Source of the DNA: Xestospongia bergquistia
Lineage: Eukaryota; Porifera; Demospongiae; Haplosclerida; Petrosiidae
DNA: 64,000 nt
Assembly: GCA_963965975.1 (NCBI GenBank)
Contig: OZ014411.1
Location: forward strand, 4,697,001-4,761,000
Reading direction: 5' to 3'
This document shows, one piece after another, positions 11,283 through 23,100 of this stretch. Positions within the stretch are counted from its first letter, which is position 1. Each line of letters begins with the position of its first letter. The position numbers and the translations under genes were made by a program. The notes under the pieces are model-generated. The model was not told the DNA's origin. It worked only from the letters and a program-made list of their open reading frames with translations, and did no database searches.

Positions 11283-13451
11283 CAATATGTGACCTAACTG
11301 CCAAAATCTTGTGGGAAAAGAATCATTATTTAACTAGTGGTAAGAATGAAAGTGTGCAAATATTAACTATACCTTTTTGTCAAATGATAACACATATGAC
11401 AACCAACATATTGTGATAGAAGGCAGTCATTATCTAACTATCAGTAATAATTTAATAGCATACTTAATATTGACTGTACCTTGTTGAAAAAAGTAGCACC
11501 TAGTGAGAGTACCAATGTATCTGACCAATTGCTTGTCTGATAGACACCCTGTTCTAGAGAGTAAGTACTGAAAACGTCATACAACAATAACAATGAAACT
11601 TACATTTAAGTGCTGATTGGTGGAAGTGAGAGTGATGACAGTGATGATGAAAATGAACGTGAGTGGTTATTTTCCTTACAACTCTTCATTCAAGAAAATC
11701 TTTAATTCTACAGTTATTCTACCATCATCCACTGTTACTCTTGATGATCCTACCATCAATGTAAATAAGGAACTAAAAATACAAGAATTCGCTACAAATG
11801 AGTGTACTTGTAGACTAGGACACAAACAACAACCTTGTCGTACAACTATCACTACTGACTAATACAAGAATTACAGGATAAGTATATTTGAGCTGATAAA
11901 AAGGAATTGGATTTGGTTGTCATTGGTCAAATAGTAGCTATGACAAACTTTGGTGGCATAAGAGTTAGCCACCATTTCTCTCAGACTTGGAAATATCAAC
12001 ACTCTACATTTCTACATGGAGGAAGACGGATCTGTTTAAAGACCTTTTGCTTTTACATGATATCAGCACAAAGAGGTACAAGGGTCTAAAAAGGCATTAC
12101 CATGAAAATGGTATTGCTACATGACAACATAACAACAAGGGAAGGTTACCAGCTAATACCTTGGCAAGAGATGATACAAAAGAGATGACTACAAGCTATT
12201 ACCATCAAGCACTACAAAGAGAGTGATATGAATAAAATACAAAGACTCAATTGAAGAATGTGAAGGTCAATGTGTTGCTTACACAACTTTATGGCGCTAC
12301 TGGAGGAAGCTTTGACCAATACTCTGTATTACAAAATCTATAACTGACCTTTGTGCTATTTGCCACAAGAACAGCTCTCTTATCACTAGTTCTTTTAGAT
12401 TTGGGACATCTGAAAGTGAAAAAACAGAGGAAATATACAAAGATATTAGAAGGAGTAAGTGGATACATTATATTACAATATAAACATTAAATTAGTTACA
12501 TATCTACTGGCACTTTAGGTTTTGAAAAAGGCTAAGGAACATCTACAGTTGGTGAAAACAGAGAGACTATTATCGTCTTGTGACAAAAGAGCCTCATCCT
12601 CTTTCAGTGGAGTATTTTTCTCTGAATAAAAAGTACTCACCTCCAACAACCAGGTCTGTACAGTCAACCTCAATCTGGGCCTAGCCTGACCCTTTACAGC
12701 TTTTACTTTGCTCAACAGGTTCTATAAAATGAAATATTATAAACCAAATTAAAACTAATTTGTAATTTCCATTTATAGGTGCACTTTCCAAGTGACCCAT
12801 GGTAGCCTGGGCCAATCTATTCGAAAATCCCACAAAGTGTGGTATCTTTGGTGTGCACTGTGACAGTATTCCAATACAGATAAATTACCTCATTGACGAG
12901 TTGGGAGTAACAGGAAATAACAACATTACAGTTACTGAAACAGAACCACCGCCAAAAAGGAGGTGTGGGATATGTCACAAGACAGGACATAATTCACGTA
13001 GCTGTAATAACAAGTAGTTAGTCACACTAATAAAAGATTTACAATTTCAATAATGCAATTCCACGCATATTAACAGTAGAATAACAGTCACTAATATTGA
13101 GTCTTTCTGCTCTTTCTTGGAATGGTTGTAGATCAAACCAAACCTTGAAATTAATGAGAACAGCAGGTTCCCCATTCCTTACAAAAGAACGTGCTTGATG
13201 CTGGATCACGAGATTCGCGGATATTGACAGTATACGTGGGTGGAAATATTTTGCTCAAAACTCTAGTAGCCAATGTTTTTCGTTTATGTAATATTGTTTT
13301 TATTTTAACATCGCATACATTTATCAAAGGTATCAACAAATTCAGCGTTATGAATACTTCAAAATGGTATGAAAAAGTCGAAATAACTCAAGTGGTCCTG
13401 TCATGACAAATTTGTTCCTCAGTTCCTTTTTGCATATACAGTCACATATTG
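11283..13451. mobile_element. Degenerate DNA-transposon-like insertion of about 2.2 kb
   Basis: The segment interrupts the kinase relic family: left flank aatgaacactggtaagc matches 1570 and right flank aatttacc..gctgacac matches relics 1 and 3. Its ends share an 11-bp inverted repeat, caatatgtgac at 11283-11293 and gtcacatattg at 13441-13451. It contains broken reading frames (see 11780-13017). Target duplication is not clear, so the exact ends are tentative. Confidence 0.55.
11780..13017 (+). pseudogene. Decayed transposon-type reading frame with CCHC knuckle
   Basis: Fragments in order: a Cys-rich start (ECTCRLGHKQQPC, about 11800-11840), a block reading KKELDLVVIGQIVA (about 11900-11945), a GRRICLKTFCFYMISAQR block near 12020-12075, TTLWRYWRKL and TDLCAICHKNSSLITSSF (about 12275-12400), KKAKEHLQLVKTERLL (about 12520-12570), and a C-terminal knuckle CGICHKTGHNSRSC (C-x2-C-x4-H-x4-C, about 12960-13010). 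Several stops and frameshifts separate them. From memory, similar Cys-rich / KTF.F.H-type proteins are common and repetitive in invertebrate genomes, which suggests a transposon origin. The superfamily is not established. Confidence 0.5.
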
Positions 13452-13827
13452 TCCCTTATGAAAAATTTACCAAGCATGCAGAGCTGACACAAGAGATAAT
13501 CTATTGCACTGATTATAGTTGTGAAGATACTCTACATGGATATAGAACATTTCATTTCACATTATAAAGAATAACAAGTATATATACCTGATCTTGTAAT
13601 GATGTATTTCAGCCATCAATGTATATATATTATATGAGATATCTCCTGTACATGTGGACTTTTATACAATCATTGCTCGTAATATATTACTGACTGGATG
13701 TTTACAAGCTTAAGTAACAGATCGTGGTGTCACTTGTATTATTTAAAAGTCAGCAGTATAGGCAAGTTATCAATCAATCCTGGTGCCTTTAACTATATGA
13801 CTTATCTGTAAACCTAGTTTATAAGAG

Positions 13828-15611
13828 TGGACGCAATAAATGCCTTCAACTCTATCAACAGGCACTCCACCCTTCATAACATCAACGTGCTCTGCCCCCC
13901 TCTTGCACAAGTGCTTGTGAACACGTACAGAAAACCCATTCGACTGTTCATTCAAGGCAGTGGAGAGCTTTCATCAACAGAAGGTACCACCCAAGGTGAT
14001 CCCTTGGCAATGGCTATGTATGCCATAGCCATTACACCTCTTATGACCAAACTGAAGGAAAAATGCCCAAACGTCAGACAAGCCTGGTATGCTGATGATG
14101 CCACAGGGGCCTCCACATGCAGCGATTTGAGGAGATGGTGGGACGAACTAACGAAGCTTGGACCTCTCTTTGGCTATCAACCCAATCCATCCAAAACTTA
14201 CCTGGTAGTGAAAGAGGAACACAAAGAGAGTGCTACCCAGACCTTCATGGACACAGGAGTCAATATCACTACCGAAGGCAAACGCCATCTCGGAGCGGCA
14301 ATTGGGTCTTTCAGCTTCACTAAGGAGTATGTCAGCAAAAAAGTCCGTGAATGGTCTGAGGAAGTTCGGCAGCTTGCCCATGTAGCAATTTCTCAACCTC
14401 ATGCTGCATATGCAGCGTTCACACATGGTCTGTCCAGCAGGTGGACATACTTTCTTAGAACAATTCCCAATGTTCAAGACCTCTTTCTCCTATTAGAAAA
14501 CGTGATTCAGCAGCATTTTATTCCTGCTCTAACAGGACTTCCACCTTGCTCAAAACTCGAAAGAGACCTACTTGCTCTCCCAGTGAGACATGGAGGATTG
14601 GGAATTGTGAACCCTACAACACTCTCTTCACCATACTATCAAGCCTCAGAACTTCTGACAAAACCACTAGTGTCTCTCATTGTGTCTCAAGAAACAAACA
14701 AATCTGTAGATCCTGCTACAGTAATAGCATTGAAAAAGGACGTGAGAGACATGAATCGAACAAGACACGCTCAGCAAGCCTGTACCGTGAAAGATCAGCT
14801 ACCTGAGAACTTAAAACGCCATGCTGAACAGGCAAGTGAAAAGGGAGCATCCTCGTGGCTATCAGTCCTGCCCATAGCTGAGCATGGTTTCTATCTGCAC
14901 AAAGGAGAATTCAGGGATGCACTACGTCTCAGGTACAACTGGCAATTGAACAACATCCCTCGGACATGCAATTGTGGTGCTCAGTTCACTGTAAATCATG
15001 CGATGGTTTGTCACATGGGCGGATTTCCGACAATTCGACATAATGAAGTTCGAGACATGACAGCCTCACTGCTCACCAAGGTGTGCCACAATGTGGCTAC
15101 TGAGCCACCTCTACAACCTCTGTCAGGAAAGTCATTCAATGCCTGATCAGCTAACACCGATGATAACGCCCGCCTCGATATTCGTTGTAGAGGCTTCTGG
15201 AACAACCACCAGGATGCATTTTTCGATGTAAGGGTTTTTTACCCTAACGCTCCTAGTAATTGTTCCGGAGATGCTTACAAGAGGCATGAGCAAGCAAAAA
15301 AGAGAGAGTATGGGGAGAGGGTACGTGACATTGAACGTGGTGTATTTACCCCACTAGTTCTTTCAACCAATGGAGGAATGGGCCAAGAAGCAAGCACATT
15401 TTACAAACGTCTGGCAGATATGATCGCTCAGAAGAGGAAGCACATATACTCAGTGGTCATGGGATGGCTTAGGTGCCGACTATCCTTCGCATTGATCAGA
15501 TCCTCTGTCATGTGCATACGGGGAAGTCGATCATCTCAATATCGACCAGTATACATGGACAGTATCTCACTTGCAGCTCAGGAGGGGCATGTCCCCCCAC
15601 TAAACTTTTGA
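13828..15611 (+). pseudogene. Reverse transcriptase / CCHC / restriction-like endonuclease, 5'-truncated, one stop
   Basis: One frame runs from 13828 to 15611 with a single in-frame TGA at 15144-15146. Visible RT motifs: A (DAINAFNSINR), B (TTQGDPLAMAMYAI), C (WYADDATGAS), D-like (GYQPNPSKT). After the thumb comes a Cys-His cluster (CNCGAQFTVNHAMVCH, about 14970-15015). Beyond the stop is a block with LDIRCRGFW, FFDVRV and KKREY, arranged like the PD-(D/E)xK restriction-like endonuclease that follows a CCHC in R2-type elements. Fingers and any N-terminal DNA-binding region are lost with the 5' end. Clade assignment is inference. Confidence 0.85.
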
Positions 15612-15805
15612 ACAGTTTTCACTAACAGTACTACTTAATGTTATTGTATATTGTGTATTGTTTTTTGCATTCAAAATCAACCATTACTTTTGTTACACTT
15701 CTTATTGTTACTATTGATGTATCGTATTTACTTGTCTCTTGTTGTATCTGCTGTTAACTATAATATTATAATATTAGACTTTATTTATTTTCAAAAAAAA
15801 AAAAA
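13828..15805 (+). mobile_element. 5'-truncated non-LTR retrotransposon (LINE)
   Basis: The insertion is flanked by the 11-bp duplication gtttataagag (13817-13827 and 15806-15816) and ends in an A-tract (15793-15805). These are hallmarks of target-primed reverse transcription. The 5' end is missing: the element begins inside the reverse transcriptase at catalytic motif A. Its base composition is clearly richer in G and C than the flanking relic, consistent with a recent arrival. Confidence 0.93.
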
Positions 15806-16105
15806 GTTTATAAGAGCAGTACACTTTATATGTTCTACTGGGTCATTTAATATTCTCCTTAATTATTCTCCTAATTAGACACATACCTTCCCTTCAGTAA
15901 GTACTTGTCAGTTGAACCAGTTGATAATACAAAGACATCAGAAGACATACTTGACAATGAGCTCATAGAAAATATTGACCAAGATATCTAGTATTATGCT
16001 TATCAAGTTTTGTGATAAGATAAAATGTCCTACTACTGCTGAAGTAGATGTTGATGACTATAGTTCATTACCTTATGATCCTAACCTGGTATGTTATAAT
16101 GTGAT

Positions 16106-16734
16106 AATCATTATATATAATGGTATTAAAGAACAAATATAAATTTCAAAAATTAAGATTTAATAAATAAGCATTGCTTTGATGTACATGTATCCTAAAA
16201 GTACTAATAGTATGTCCTTTTTACTTATAGTAGCTAAAACTAAAATTAGAACTTAAACTTTTTTGAAACATGAACTAAATGAAAAGTCAAACTAAAAAAT
16301 GATTCCAGAGCTTTTATACGAACTAGAACTAAAAGTATAATATCATCAATTTACTAGTATAATATTAGATACATGTCTGCCAGAAACGTTTGCTCATTAA
16401 GATACATGAGGTAGACAAGATAGAAAGTTTCTAATTGACTCATTTTATGTAAATCATGATATAATAAAATTTAACTACTACAAACGACACCTCTATCAAA
16501 AATAATAAAAGTAAACTTCTATTACACCAGTAAAGTAATTAAAACTAAGGCTAAAAGACTTTAAAATCTATTGAAGGAACTAAAACTAAAACCTTTTTAA
16601 TTAGTGTACCTCAATAAAGTAGTCAGGATAATTTGATCATAAAATGCTATATATAGAGCGATTCTAGCTATAACTTGGTGTGAGAGTACTAATGATATGT
16701 AAAGAAAGCAATGTCTATTCCAGCCAGCACTACT
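16106..16734. other. AT-rich intergenic stretch
   Basis: No reading frame or repeat is recognised. It holds homopurine and AT-rich runs (aactaaaactaa-type around 16220-16600). Confidence 0.4.
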
Positions 16735-17090
16735 CTTGTTTCATGACCTGACTACTTTATTCAGATAGATGGACCTAGTAAGAATTAACCTCTGCAAAAG
16801 AGGTTATGAAGTAAACTAAACACTTCTTGCATTGTTGAAGATATCTTACAAGATATAAAAACAGGAACTAGAGGAGAGATCGTCTTTGTGACCAAGAATA
16901 GAGAGCTATTGTGGACAAACTTCATAAAAGAATGCTCCCATCTATAATAAATTAATGACGTCGGTATTCTCATATATTACGAGATATCTTTTATGGGCTC
17001 TCACGCATTTATTCCAATGATGTTGTACATTGTGACCTCGGCGCTATGTACTATCAACTGAGAGCTATAAGTGACAGATCTTGTACTAGA
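16735..17090 (+). pseudogene. N-terminal kinase relic directly upstream of copy C
   Basis: Decayed copy of exon 1: a catgacctgactactttattcag block resembles the start of copies B and C (SDYFINLDEP). It is followed by a LHDILTGTRGE-like and DQE..AIVDKF-like stretch (16845-16940), then a jump to RDISCG..H.HS..VVH.DL (about 16970-17035) and TDL (about 17070). Internal deletions and stops are present. It lies within 100 bp of the live copy, so the two may have shared a promoter region. Confidence 0.7.
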
Positions 17091-17131
17091 AAGGTTTACG
17101 CAGGCTGGTACCCTTTTTATTGCTCGCTGGG

Positions 17132-17175
17132 TAGTCTCGGCACGCCCATGCAACTGAATATCTCCCCCACAAAGT
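17132..17175 (+). promoter_or_regulatory. Conserved leader just upstream of the copy C start
   Basis: cggcacgcccat..aactgaatatctcccccacaaagt precedes ATG 17176 and matches the leader of copy B at 2460-2505. Conservation between otherwise diverged upstream regions suggests a retained 5' leader or core promoter. Confidence 0.5.
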
Positions 17176-20100
17176 ATGGATTCCTTTTCAAATCAATCTG
17201 ACTATTTTATTAATCTAGATGAACCTATTGATCCAAACAAGAAACTTGGGGCAGGAGCTTATGGAGCGGTATATGAAGTTAAACTTAATAAAGCTTCTTG
17301 TATTGCTAAGAGACTACATGACATACTAACAGGAGCTAGAGGAGAAGTTCATGTCAGTGACCAACAATGGATGGCCATTGTAACCAAGTTTCATAACGAA
17401 TGCTCCTTACTTAGTAAGATGAGACATCCCAACGTCGTCCATTTTTTAGGAATCTACCAGCCTACGGTAGACCCAAGAGATATTGCACTGATTATGGAGA
17501 GACTCTACATGGATCTAGAACACCTTATCACACATTATAAAGATGTACTAGCTCCAACTAGTATACCTGCAACATCTAGTAATGATGTGTTCTTACCTAT
17601 CAAGGTACATATATTACGAGATATTTCCTGTGGATTATTACACGTTCATTCTCATGGTGTTATACATCGTGACCTCAATGCTGGTAATGTACTATTAACA
17701 GAAAATTTACAAGCTAAAGTGACAGATCTTGGTGTAGCTCGTATTATTAAGAAGTCAGAAGTAGGGAAGCTATCAGTTGCTCCTGGTGCTACTGACTATA
17801 TGCCTCCTGAATCTCTGGGTGTAAACCCTGTTTACAACAATAAACTTGACACTTTTTCTTTAGGACATCTAATGCTGTACTTGATCAACTGTCGATATCC
17901 TCAACCACAAGATCCTTCTCTTCAACGCATAACTGTCTCAGCTAAAAAGTCTGGACTACCTCTTGGTATGCAAGCTCAGAAACGAAAGCATTGGATAGAT
18001 CATATTAGTGAAGAATATGCTCTTTGTAAAGTAGCTGTTCATTGTCTTCAAGATGAACCTGATAACAGACCAACAATGTCTGATTTAGAGAGTACCCTTG
18101 ATGAACTTTGTAAACAATTTCCAAAATCAATGGACATTGTGTTTATGTTAATGAAGAAAAGAAGAGAAAGTGTTGACAAAATAATGGAGAGACTTAAGTC
18201 TGAAAAAGAAAAGACTGAACTACATCATAAGGATGAAGTAACAAAATTAAAGGCAACTATAAAAGATTTGGAAGACTATAACAAACAAATGAAGATCCAG
18301 GTAAGCAAATGTTTGTCAATATTTGTTTGTCGATGCACACTAATATTGGTATAACCAATAAGCCATGTAAGAGAAAAATGTAATTGGATTTTAGGCCATT
18401 TGAATTGGAGCTATGTCTATTTACATGACTTAGGTTACACAAAATATATTGAAAAAATATTAATAACATATGATGTTTTGATTACTAATTACTATGGAAT
18501 TAGTGGTTTATGTCTTTGAACTAATAAATTCTAAGGACAAGTATGTGATACATAGGACTGTCCTGTTATAAATTTCATAGTGATAGGCTTCACACAGTGG
18601 CCAAGCTTCCATAAATGCTTCTTTTCTCTAACTCGCGATGTGTTACATGGAATCTTCATAGCTCTGGCAATTAACTTCAAGATTGTCAAGTGTCAATCAG
18701 TATATTAGTTACGTTTGGTACTTCTTAGTATCTTGTTGACTTAATTAGTCTCTTATATCTATATCTAACATAAATAACTATAGATCAGTTAAAAAACCAG
18801 TTAATTTTCAGTGAAACATAAAAGAACAAATGCTGCACTAATTACAGTAATTTAATTTTTACTCTGAAAAGCAGTTCCAATATAAATTATCTTTTTATTA
18901 AAGCACTAGAACGTGTGATCTGAATTTCAATTAGCTGGTTAACATTTCCAAGTGCATCACATGTAACCTTGTAATTTAATTATCAGGCACAAGTGGCACA
19001 TAAGAATGTGTATCATATTCTTATGGATATATCAGGATATATCCATGTAGGGATATATCAGCTTTGTATCAAGCTGATATATCCCTACATTTACTTCATT
19101 TTTATAAATAATTTTATTTATTATTTATAGTGTTACTGCTTTTACCATTATGCCCAATGATGTGGAGCTTGCTGTAAGCCAATTGGATTTCATTGATTGC
19201 TATATACATTGACAATATTTGGTTTAATTTCATTTTGCGTACATTTATTCTTAACAATCTTGCCAGTATGCCAGTAGAGTGTCAATGACTTCCAATTAGG
19301 ATAATCAAAGCATATTCATATACATTTGTAAATATATATATATATAACACATGACTTAAACAATCTTATGCAATCTTATAACCACTCGGCTGTACTTGCC
19401 AGGTGGAACAAAATAAAATTAGGATCAATTATGGCCACAACCTTCTTTGAATTCTGCTCATGGTCATTTATATAATAGGTATTTGTATTTCTGTCCAGGT
19501 TGATGAATTAAAAACTCAAGTCCAAAATGCTGAACTCAAAGCTCAAGGTGCTCAATGTGAAGGTCAGCAGACTGATTATAAAGAAATAGAAGCACTTCAG
19601 AATCAAATTTCTACACTACAAGAACAAAAATCAACTCTTGAAGAGGTTGCAAGCAAGTTAACAATAGAAGAAAAGAAAGTAAAAAACATGGAGGAGGAGA
19701 AACTGGTTTTGACCCAACAAGTTAATGCTTATAGACGTCAGTGTGAAGAGTTAAAGAAAAACTTTGAAGAAAAAGTAGGAATGTTCGAGGTTACAAGCAA
19801 GTTAATAGAAGAAGAAGACAAAGTAAAAAACTTGGAGGAGGAAAAACTAGTGTTGAAATCAAAGGTTAATGCTTACAGTCGTCAATGTGAAGAGTTAAAG
19901 AAAACAATGGTACAACTTCAAGAGAAATCAAAGACTTTGGAGGAACAAGTCTATCATAAAGAAAGAATAGCAACAGAGGTACATGTAATATGTGTTACAA
20001 ACTAAGCACTGTCTATAATGCATGTTCAACTTCAGACGTCTGCTCTATATTGCATGTATTTCCCTAGTATATATAGCTCTCTGTTGATAAAATTGACAAT

Positions 20101-23100
20101 GCCATCAAATAATCACTATATTAGCCACTTAACAAAAGTGTGTTTATACCATATCAAAATGGACCTTCTAGGTTTGCCTACAATCATTAAAGAGTATTCT
20201 ATTGCAAGAGAACTTTTAGCAGCCACAAATTACTACAATTTGATAATTCTTTAAAGAATTCACTTCATGAGTACTAGCAATTACATTACATGGCAACATT
20301 TTTGAAGATTATCTGTTTTGCTTAAAGCTCTTGTCAAAGCTTGACCTACTGAAGTTTGATTTACTATTTATTAGTAAGACTTAGAATAATTTCTAAGTCT
20401 AGTGGTTTAATCATTGATATATTTAAACACTGTCCTTGATTAGACACCAGTATTGAATGGTAATAGTAGCCTTCCCTCTTGTTGAAATGTATTGAAATAC
20501 TGTATAGATGCTGAGGTTTATTTCAAGGTAATACAATAAATATATATGTATATGTATAAGGGTTAATAATGACCACATCCTGCAGCATAAGATTCTTTTA
20601 GTGATCATGCCCCATTGACCTGGTACTTTCTATAAGCATGTACACCAGCAATAGTTGCTTTGATTAATTTCATTGTTGTATACAATAATCCTATTAATAT
20701 ACCAGTAGTGTTTTGTCAATGACTCACAAAGACTAAAAAAGAAAAACATAAGAATAGCTTTTAAATAAAAATCTCCTTTTGTACTTAATACATAGTCATT
20801 GACCATATTTACATACATAGTGGTTGTAAGTCATTGTTCTACATAGGGGCTCATGAGTGTCACAAAGTGATGATAAGGAGCGTCCAATTCCCTTAACTAA
20901 CTGTTGTCAAATCAAGGCTTAAAACGTATGTCAGAATATGGACATAACTGCTAAGTGTTTTGCAGTTTAATATCTTGTGGGCTGTAACTTCTTAGTTAGA
21001 TTCGCTTTAAATAGATAAAATTTAAGACAAATCAAGAAGATCGCTAAGCGAAATCACTAATTAATTCTTGATCTCTGAGTACCAACTCTTTGGTTGGTAG
21101 AATGATTTTTCTACTTTGTATTCAATATTGTTTATAACTTAAGTGAATGTTTATTGCTTTATAACACTTGTACATAAATACGATGAGCACTTTGTGAGGG
21201 AGTATCATCTTCCCTCTGTTTTGAAACTTGATTATTGCAGGAAAACAGAGTTGTCAGTTTCAACAATGCTCTTTAATATTATTTTTTAATTCAAGTCCAC
21301 ACCATCTTCTTGTACTTGGATGGTAATGTTGACAAGCCAACCATGAAGAATTTTCTTTCTGAATTTAATTCCAACATACAAAGAAAACTCAAAAAGTTAA
21401 TAATAGAGTCCAATCCATCTCCAATTCTTTTAAACCTTTCTCAATGTACACAACTTCTTTCTTATTTTATTTGTTTTTCTTGTTTCCTTATATGGAATAA
21501 TCCCTGACAGTGTTTCAACAAAAATTGGAATACAGATATAATTCAAGTTGGACACTCCTTCATGTCATTTCGAAATGTTTATGTGCTACTGTTCTACATG
21601 TACATGTAAATATAGTAATAAACAATGAATGGTCTATATTTCTATTTAGGTTGATGAGTTAAAAGCTCAAGTCCAAAATGCTGAAGCCAAAGCTCAAAGT
21701 GTTCTGGATAGTAAAGAACATCTTCTGGGAGCTTTCCAAAAAGAACAAAGGAAAGTAGCGGACTTATCTTCACAAATGAAGACAATGGACATTGAGATTT
21801 CAAAGCTACGTAATGCAAATAAAGTAAGTTTAATATGTCAATAGCTACATGTACATGTGTATGACATGCTTGGATGACTTGTGTGTAATTTAAATTAACC
21901 TATCTTATAATGACAGATGTACATGTACATGTATGTTCTGCCCTACTCAACAATATAGTAATGTTGACTCTGATAATTATCTTGACTTCCATTTAAAGAG
22001 TCCATCTTAGCATTAGTCAATTAGACATATTGCCAGTGACCGAATCTCAACTACTCGAACTAATCTATCTCAACCACACAATGAAACCATATGCAATTCT
22101 TTGCTGACTATATAAAACAACTCTGTATATCACTGTGGAGTGTACATGCTCTATAAATTATTGTACATCAGTATATGTACATGTACATGTATATATATAT
22201 TAGAGATCATCTTTGAAGTCTGACAACAGCTAGAGTTGCCATACCCTTTTTTGAACTTTAGGGTGAAGCAATGGCCATAGATATATAATGACAAAATTTC
22301 TTAAGTCCGTTTAAACAATTTATGAGTAATTCTCTTTGATTTTGAAGAGAAGCATGACCTATCTATCTACGTATAAAGTTTAGATGTTTATAAACATAAT
22401 GTACAATGGTCGACTTGAAGCTCAAAGAGCTCTTGGTAGTAAAGAACATATTCTGGTAGCTTACCAAAAAGAACAAAGGAATGTAACAGACTTAGAAGGA
22501 AAATTATCTTCACATATGAAGACAATGGAAATTGAGAACTCAAAGCTACGTAATGCAAATAAAGTGAGTTTCGTTTGTTTTTTGTACAGAATACATATAT
22601 ATGAGTTGTCTTGATGACTTGCGTGTGATCCATATGAGCTTATGTAATAACAGAGGTACATGTAAATGTACATCCCACAGCAGGTACACAGAGTTGTAAT
22701 CAGCTCTGTTAGTCAGTTGCATAGGGTTTGAGTTCTGTAGGATGTTGGTTGGCCATTTTGATTTCATAAAATGTATACCCCATAGTAGGTATATATAATT
22801 GTTTTGTATAGTCAGTAAAGAATCTTGTATAGTCTCATTGTGTAGTTGAGATTGAGTCTCTGGTATTATGTGTATCTGACTAATTAAACATTAATGTCTA
22901 CTGAATCATGATTAACTCTTTTGAATGGAAGTCAAGATAACGTAGTCAGCATTACTGTATCACTGAGCAAGGCAGAACTATATAAAAATTATTTTATATA
23001 CATGTACATGTATATACAGATTAGAGACAACCTTTGAAATCTAACGGCAGGCAGAGTTTGCATACCTTTTTTTGAATTTTAGACCAATAATAGACACAAG

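Larger units (their letters stand above)
13452..16105 (+). pseudogene. Kinase-domain relic 2 plus zinc-finger-exon relic, split by a LINE
   Basis: 13480-13827 is the same decayed kinase sequence as relic 1 (the aagtcagcagtataggcaag block is shared). It is interrupted by a retrotransposon at 13828-15805 and resumes at 15806 (gtttataagagcagtacac, compare 1962). From about 15930 to 16095 it continues into the last-exon region: SEDILDNELIENIDQDI, then PTT.EVD.DD..SLPYDPNLVCYN, which ends before the finger is complete. In-frame stops are present. Coiled-coil exons are absent. Confidence 0.75.

Noticed and set aside
13770-13955. Minus-strand frame across the LINE 5' junction
   Set aside because: It spans the insertion boundary between relic and element, so it cannot be an ancestral gene; it is antisense to RT motif A.
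14148-14477. Minus-strand frame of 109 codons
   Set aside because: Antisense shadow of the reverse transcriptase frame.
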